Below are positions 58,620-64,000 of a DNA stretch of 64,000 bases, one piece after another; positions within the stretch are counted from its first letter, which is position 1; every line of letters begins with the position of its first letter. Location of the stretch: positions 3,864,001 to 3,928,000 of the forward strand of contig NC_058051.1 of assembly GCF_020085105.1 (NCBI RefSeq). The letters run 5' to 3'. Origin of the DNA: Siniperca chuatsi (lineage: Eukaryota > Chordata > Actinopteri > Centrarchiformes > Sinipercidae). The notes under the pieces are model-generated. The model ran no database searches, was not told the origin of the DNA, and was given only the letters and a program-made list of their open reading frames with translations. The translations under genes were made by a program, and so were the position numbers.

Positions 58620-61600
58620 CCGCCTCTCTCTCTCCTCTCAGGACCTTTCACTTTCTGTGCTGTACTAATGTTTGTCAATGTGTGTGTTTGAACGCTGCAT
58701 GTATGTCATAGTCCTGAGTCAAACACAGGCTCAAAGTCCCACACATGCTGGTCACTAGTCTACGATACAATGGACTGGATACATGATGAAAAATCAGCAC
58801 TGTCTATGCTTATGCAGATAACAGATAAAGAATCATTCATTCATCTATCTAGAATCATCTATTTATTTAGCTCTTTAGCTCAGTAACACACTCAAATAAG
58901 TTCATACAAGTTTAGTGCAACTATAGCAGGATTTCCAGTAGAGCAGTCTGTAATGAGCGAAGTGAATGGATAATTCTTACAGTATCTGTCAGCCACCACT
59001 GTGTCCCCAACATCAAAGAGCCAATTTTTACCCAGAATATCAGCACTGCGGCCCACTGTGTCGGCGCATTTGGGGCGCTGACGCAGAGGGCTCCAGCAAA
59101 AAATGGTTAAAATTATTGTCAGTAGTAAATTCCTGCTGCCATCTAACGAACTTTCAGACTCATGGATTTGTTACTCCAGTCGGCCTTTCTGAACCGTATA
59201 CGATTGTCTCATCTGTCCCTGAAACACAGCCACATGTTGTGGGCTGATTTCAGTCTGAACAGCCAGCACCTGCTGTGTTTGGAACTTAAATCTGTAAAAC
59301 TGTAGCTAAAATGACCCAGTGTCCAGTTAGTATTTGCGTAGAATAGTGATGAATGCACTTGTTGCACTGTTTCGGCTACAGTGTCAGTCAGCTTGTTTTG
59401 AGCTATATTTGACTTTGCTCATTCCAGAACTTATTAAATCCACAGTGACACTTTACAGTCATGTAATCCGTCTGTCACACAACATTCAATTCAGTGTTAA
59501 ATGTTGAACAAATAGCGGAGCTCTACATTTTTACTGTCAGCTCTGTATTTTTGTACAATGGGGTTGGGTGGGTATTGAGTAGATTTTGGTACTTGTGGTT
59601 TGGGATGGTTGTGGTGTTGGTCAGTCTTCAGCGTCATATTTTGCGTGGGCCCTCTGAAATACAGTGTTTGTTTGTTTTTGTTTTTTAGAAACGTGGGTCT
59701 TTCTTTTCTAGTTTCGGAAATTATTCCTATCCTATCAGCTCTGTCAACATTTTATTCACCAACTTCAGTGCTGAGATCTGGGGATGCAGTGACTTCACTG
59801 TTGACTCTGCTTTAATTTGGAGTTCACACCAACCACATGAGCCATCAGACAGTTTAAAACTATCAAAATCAGGAAGTTAAAGTTAAACATTCGCATTTTC
59901 CAGGCACTGCTTCCTGGTTCAGGTTGTTTACCATAGTTGGACATAAAAACAAACATTTAGATTGTGTTCACTTTAGCTTTCATTTTCAGATCACTGGATT
60001 AGTGGTTTGGACTCAAGTACCCACAGCTCAACAATGAATTCAGTGAGTAAAATGTGTTCATACCTGATAGGAATGATAGCCAAAACTATGCAAATAAGGC
60101 ACAGGCTTCTCTTTTTTTTAAAAAGAAACGTTCCCACGGTATGCGCTCTCCCCTGGATGAATCTGGAGATTTTACACAGAATATCACATGTGCCATGATA
60201 GCAGTTAGACCAGTACCACTTACGGTGTTTAAAAGCTTACACTGCTTTACATGTTTCGTTGTTGTCTGGCTGTAAATGTTGACCTTCTGGCAGTGTGATC
60301 AGTGTGTGTCAGTACTCTGTAGCTTGCCACGGGTGGTAAGGGAAGGGAAGTGTGAGTTCCTGCCGAGATGTGAATAGTGCTTCCTCCTGCTATATTCATG
60401 TCTTATCAAAATAAGAAGAGTGTTACTTTCTCTTACCATGATCATCAAATCCTTCGTCATGAATTGAAACCAGCCTTGAATGCTAATCAGCTCATTTCCT
60501 GTGGTCCTTCCTTGTTGTGAGATCCAGTTTGTGGGGCTTGTGTATTGCTGTCTAATCAGGTAAATCTTTTTTGCTAAGAGATGCACAATTTGCACTTTCT
60601 TGGTCATTTGATGTTTCATAATCAAGAGATAGTAGATTTAACTTTAATTCAACATTATCTTCCTGTCTTTGAAACTTAAAGTGTTATTCCTGAAGATCAT
60701 TTGGTGGATTGTGCTCGTGGATGCACAGTAGCAACCTTAAGCAATTCAGCATAATTTCTATTACACCATAGAGTATACAGATAATGGACCGCCATTACAG
60801 TTTACAATAGAAGAAGGAAGTGCTGCATGGCTCTGATTGGCTGATCTGACAGGTGCTCTTTAGCAAGACTTCCTGGATTCTGTTTTTTGTATTTTTACCT
60901 GCCCCACTAGACATAAAGTAGTGCAAAAAACCAAGGCGCACTCCATCTTCAGATGCAATATTATAAATGTATCCTTTGAGCATAAGGTAATCAAACAGAC
61001 CAACGCGTATCGACTCTAGGTCTTGGACTGCCATTATTTGAAAGATAATCCATTAGTAACGTGATCTTTTTTCTTTTTTTTTTTTAACAAAAACTCATCT
61101 TTCATGATTTAAAAAATGTGTAAGTACAAATTACAAACATAATTTGTTGTAATGCAATCCATATAACCTAATCATAAACTATGTCATAGAGATAACCTTT
61201 GCTCCATTAATTTCCTTACTCAATGACGACCTAACAGTTGACTTCCTATTTGTTGCCATGGTAATGTTACTGCAAGGCAGGTGCATTTTTATAAGGGAGC
61301 AAACAGCCTCACCTTTATCCCCAATTAGTCCATCTCTGGTGTTGAATCCCAAATGCTTCCACACTTTACTTCTCAGATGGTTTGGTGTCATCGTTACTTG
61401 TTCAGTATGGCTCGCTAGTTTCCTCTATTTTGCGTTAATGAAGCAAACAACAAATAGTGAGTTACTGACGGCAACAGGGCATGCAATAGGTCAGAGTGAC
61501 AGTGCATTTTATGAATGCCTTGCAGTAAGGTTACTGAATGTTTTCAATAGTTTACAAATGAATAGTGTGAATTATCTGTAGAGCTAATGGACTCTTCCAC

Positions 61601-62382
61601 ATACACATCTATAAATGGATCATTTCCTGTCAATAGTGGACCAGCAATGGGGAAAACTGCATGTGTAGGACTGGGTGCTAACTAAATATTAGTGTTTATT
61701 GACTTGGAATGACTTATTATAGTGAATTGATTATATTGTCGTATCTTTTACAAAATTCTGTCGTCCAAATTCCAAGCAACTGAAAAAAAACAAAAACATT
61801 TTACTGATGTGATGTTTTACAGCGAAAGACGTTGGCATACACCGTCATATTGTAGGTCATCTTATGTGTCAGAAACATATACGTATAAGTATCACATTTT
61901 TATATGATCTTCAGGATTATCACTTTAAATAATCAAAATCGGATATCTTTAATTTTACTATCATGGCACAGAGCAATTAAAAAAAAAAAAATTAGGACAG
62001 ATTTGTTATCCTTAATTGTTTGTTTTGGAGCCACTTTGTTAATGTATGAGGGACGAACTTTAGGTTAGTACTGTGTAAAATAATATGCAACCTCCCTTAG
62101 TGTTATTTTTTTACAACGCTGTCTGTTGATGCATGCCAGCACTTAACAACATATTGTGACCGAAATGTTCTTAATGAAGAATCAAAAAATGCTCACTACC
62201 TTTTTTAGGACGAGGGGTGTCTTTGAAATTTCCTCCCAGTTCATTGTTGATGACTCGACACAGTTCACAGTTGGGTTTTGCAACTTCATCTGTGAGCCGG
62301 GAGGACATTTGGGGATTTCAGGATTGAAACATGTTTTTTTTTTTTTTGTGTAAAGTGGAGGATGGTTGGTGAGTTGCAATTT

Positions 62383-62430
62383 TGGAGATATATATCTCCA
62401 CCCAAGATCGAGCTCTGCGAAAGCTCGATC
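62383..62430. repeat. Adjacent palindrome and hairpin
   Basis: 62383-62400 is a perfect 18-base palindrome (tggagatatatatctcca). Six bases later, gatcgagct (62406-62414) pairs exactly with agctcgatc (62422-62430) around a 7-base loop. They may be structured UTR elements or a relic of a small repeat. Confidence 0.85.
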
Positions 62431-63070
62431 CCCACACAATCAAAAACTGTTGTGTTGTTTCCTGCTGCAACAAGACACTAGTAGCTGTAATATTTGGATT
62501 TTTGTGTGTTTTACTGATTTTTACCACATTTTCTAAATATTAAAAAGAAACACCATTACTTTTTGTTTGTTCTTTTGGAAAAAAATAAACAAAAATAATG
62601 AGCCCTAATTATATATGCAAATCTTTCACTGTTCTCCTTGGTGGTTTTCTGTTAATCTTGTCTAGGACAATGCCAACACTGTATTATGTGGTGGGGGAGG
62701 GGTGTAACAGGAAACAAAAGTATCATTTATTTTAAACTTCATTCCATTAAACATGACCCAATTACTGATGGAGAATACACACTCAATGAATTGGATTCCA
62801 TGAATTGTTATCTTTCCACTGAATTCTCCTCCCACTTCACTCTTTAATGTCCTTACTGTTACCAGAAGAGTGCCAAATGTTTAAACTACTGTCAACTTGG
62901 TCTCTGGGCTGAATAACAGAATCAGCAGGGTATCTTTTCAGGTTTTCCTTCTATGGTTTGATTTTTTTATTTAGTTTATTTCTTTGTTTTTCTTAGGATG
63001 TACAACTGTACTGTCTTGTATGCTAATAAGAAATGAGAAAACTCTCTAATACACCTTTATTTTGACTTTC

Positions 63071-63076
63071 AATAAA
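63071..63076 (+). terminator. efhd2: Candidate efhd2 polyadenylation signal AATAAA
   Basis: AATAAA in 'tttcaataaaatgcatcc', followed by a second AATAAA near 63093 and a GT-rich stretch (about 63105-63118). This is the classical arrangement of a cleavage site. Confidence 0.45.
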
Positions 63077-63489
63077 ATGCATCCTTTTGTTGCAATAAAT
63101 TGTTTATATGTGTGTGTCATCACTCTTATGTTAACATCGAAAAGAGAACATCAAGAGAGTTATCCTCCTCAAACCCAGCAGTTTGTTTTTGTCCTCTGCA
63201 GGTGCACTGTAAAAACACCTTTTTAATTGTTTGGCATAAATAAGGATGGGAATTTGTTAGGAATTAGAATATTTAAGTGTGATTCATTACAGATATAGTA
63301 AGATTTGTCAACTTGTCTTATTTATTTGGCTGTGGGAAAACCAATCTTCAAAACTCACCCGGTAATAGACTGTGCTTCTCGCGGAGGAGCTGGCATGGCT
63401 CGTGGGCTAACAAAAGCAGTCCACAAAGTTTTAAATTATGCAACTTCTTAGTGAACAGTTTATTGTCATTAATCTCTGTCACTCACTGA

Positions 63490-64000
63490 TTAATGTTAAG
63501 GTTAATGTTCAGCTTTATTGTCATTATACAATACAGGATTGCACAATGAAATGCAGTTGTAGCCCCCTAAACTCTACACACACACAGAAAATGTAGGAAC
63601 AAATATTTAAATTATAAGAGAATATAAACAGTAGGCAATAAAATAGAACAAAGTATATAAAAAATAACACTAAAGGAAAGATAAAAAGGAAAACTAAATT
63701 TACAAGGAAGATATACAATTACTTATATAGCTATACATATATACCTATACACAGAAAATATGTACAGGATGTGTAATATAAGTAATAAGTTATAGTGCAA
63801 ATAGAAAACTCTAAACGATAACGTTATAGTGGGAATGAGGGCGTGCAAAATGTATGGTAATGTGCAATACCAGCATAACAGAAAGTTCCATGTCAAAAAA
63901 AACAATGAGAGTCATTTCTTTATTAACGGTGTTGTGCAGATGATGTGGTGGAGCGGAGTGTCGCAGCCTGAGAGAAGAAGCCGCTCTGGAGTCTGCTGGT
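63490..64000. repeat. Fish 'ctttattgtcatt' repeat, cut by right edge
   Basis: 'gttcagctttattgtcatta', 'gaaatgcagttgtagccccc', 'taaactctacacacacac' and the closing 'gcagcctgagagaagaagcc' form a repeat that is common in percomorph genomes and probably derives from a LINE. It continues past the window. AT-rich minus-strand frames here are artefacts. Confidence 0.5.

Larger units (their letters stand above)
58620..63090 (+). other. efhd2: Probable efhd2 3' UTR and downstream sequence
   Basis: After the stop the sequence is unique, AT-rich and free of recognisable repeats or exons for 4.4 kb. No AATAAA was noticed in the first two kilobases. A strong poly(A) context appears at 63071. A long UTR is therefore plausible, but earlier non-canonical ends are possible. 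Open frames on both strands here look accidental. Confidence 0.4.

Noticed and set aside
63524-63905. Hydrophobic minus-strand frames resembling membrane segments
   Set aside because: Products of an extremely AT-rich repeat. Phe/Tyr/Leu runs come from base composition.

Overview
This is vertebrate nuclear DNA, almost certainly from a ray-finned, probably percomorph, fish. It has split genes with GT-AG introns, long CA/GT and TA microsatellites, and a dense set of fish-type mobile elements (L2/Maui-like and Tx1/L1-like LINEs, Tc1, hAT, short SINE-like repeats). Nothing bacterial, plasmid or CRISPR-like was seen.

Two host genes are clear, both on the + strand. The first is pim1, a six-exon serine/threonine kinase gene (coding 10216-12546, 346 aa). 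It has a TATA/GC-box promoter near 9.5-9.85 kb and a 1.4-kb 3' UTR with AU-rich and Pumilio-type motifs that ends at an AATAAA near 13.92 kb. Its kinase landmarks keep the human PIM1 residue numbers. The second is efhd2 (swiprosin-1), a four-exon gene for a two-EF-hand calcium-binding protein (coding 48374-58619, 233 aa). Its introns carry several DNA-transposon copies, and its 3' UTR may run to about 63.1 kb.

Layout. 1-9.4 kb: non-coding DNA upstream of pim1, with microsatellites and a repeat cut by the left edge. 9.5-13.95 kb: pim1. 14-33.8 kb: intergenic, with short fish repeats, a Tc1 remnant, a LINE tail, an 882-bp inverted-repeat element, and a nested SINE/L2-tail/SINE cluster at 25.2-26.3 kb. 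33.8-47.2 kb: a mobile-element graveyard. It holds a hAT transposase relic, an L1 zinc-knuckle fragment, a multi-exon transposase-like pseudogene on the - strand (39.4-42.9 kb), two L2-type reverse transcriptase remnants, a Tx1/L1 fragment and a Tc1 scrap. 47.6-48.0 kb: a hAT-like element that ends just upstream of the efhd2 promoter. 48.0-63.1 kb: efhd2. The right edge (from 63.49 kb) runs into another fish repeat.

The two genes show no sign of working together. Pim kinases are constitutively active signalling kinases controlled mainly at transcript level, and EFHD2 is a Ca2+-responsive actin-associated adaptor. I did not find a convincing new biological system. The most unusual locus is the intron-containing DDE-type/DUF6729-like pseudogene. 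Also worth attention are two hAT copies with perfect 8-bp target duplications inside efhd2, a perfect 18-bp hairpin in efhd2 intron 1, and motif-dense pim1 UTRs.
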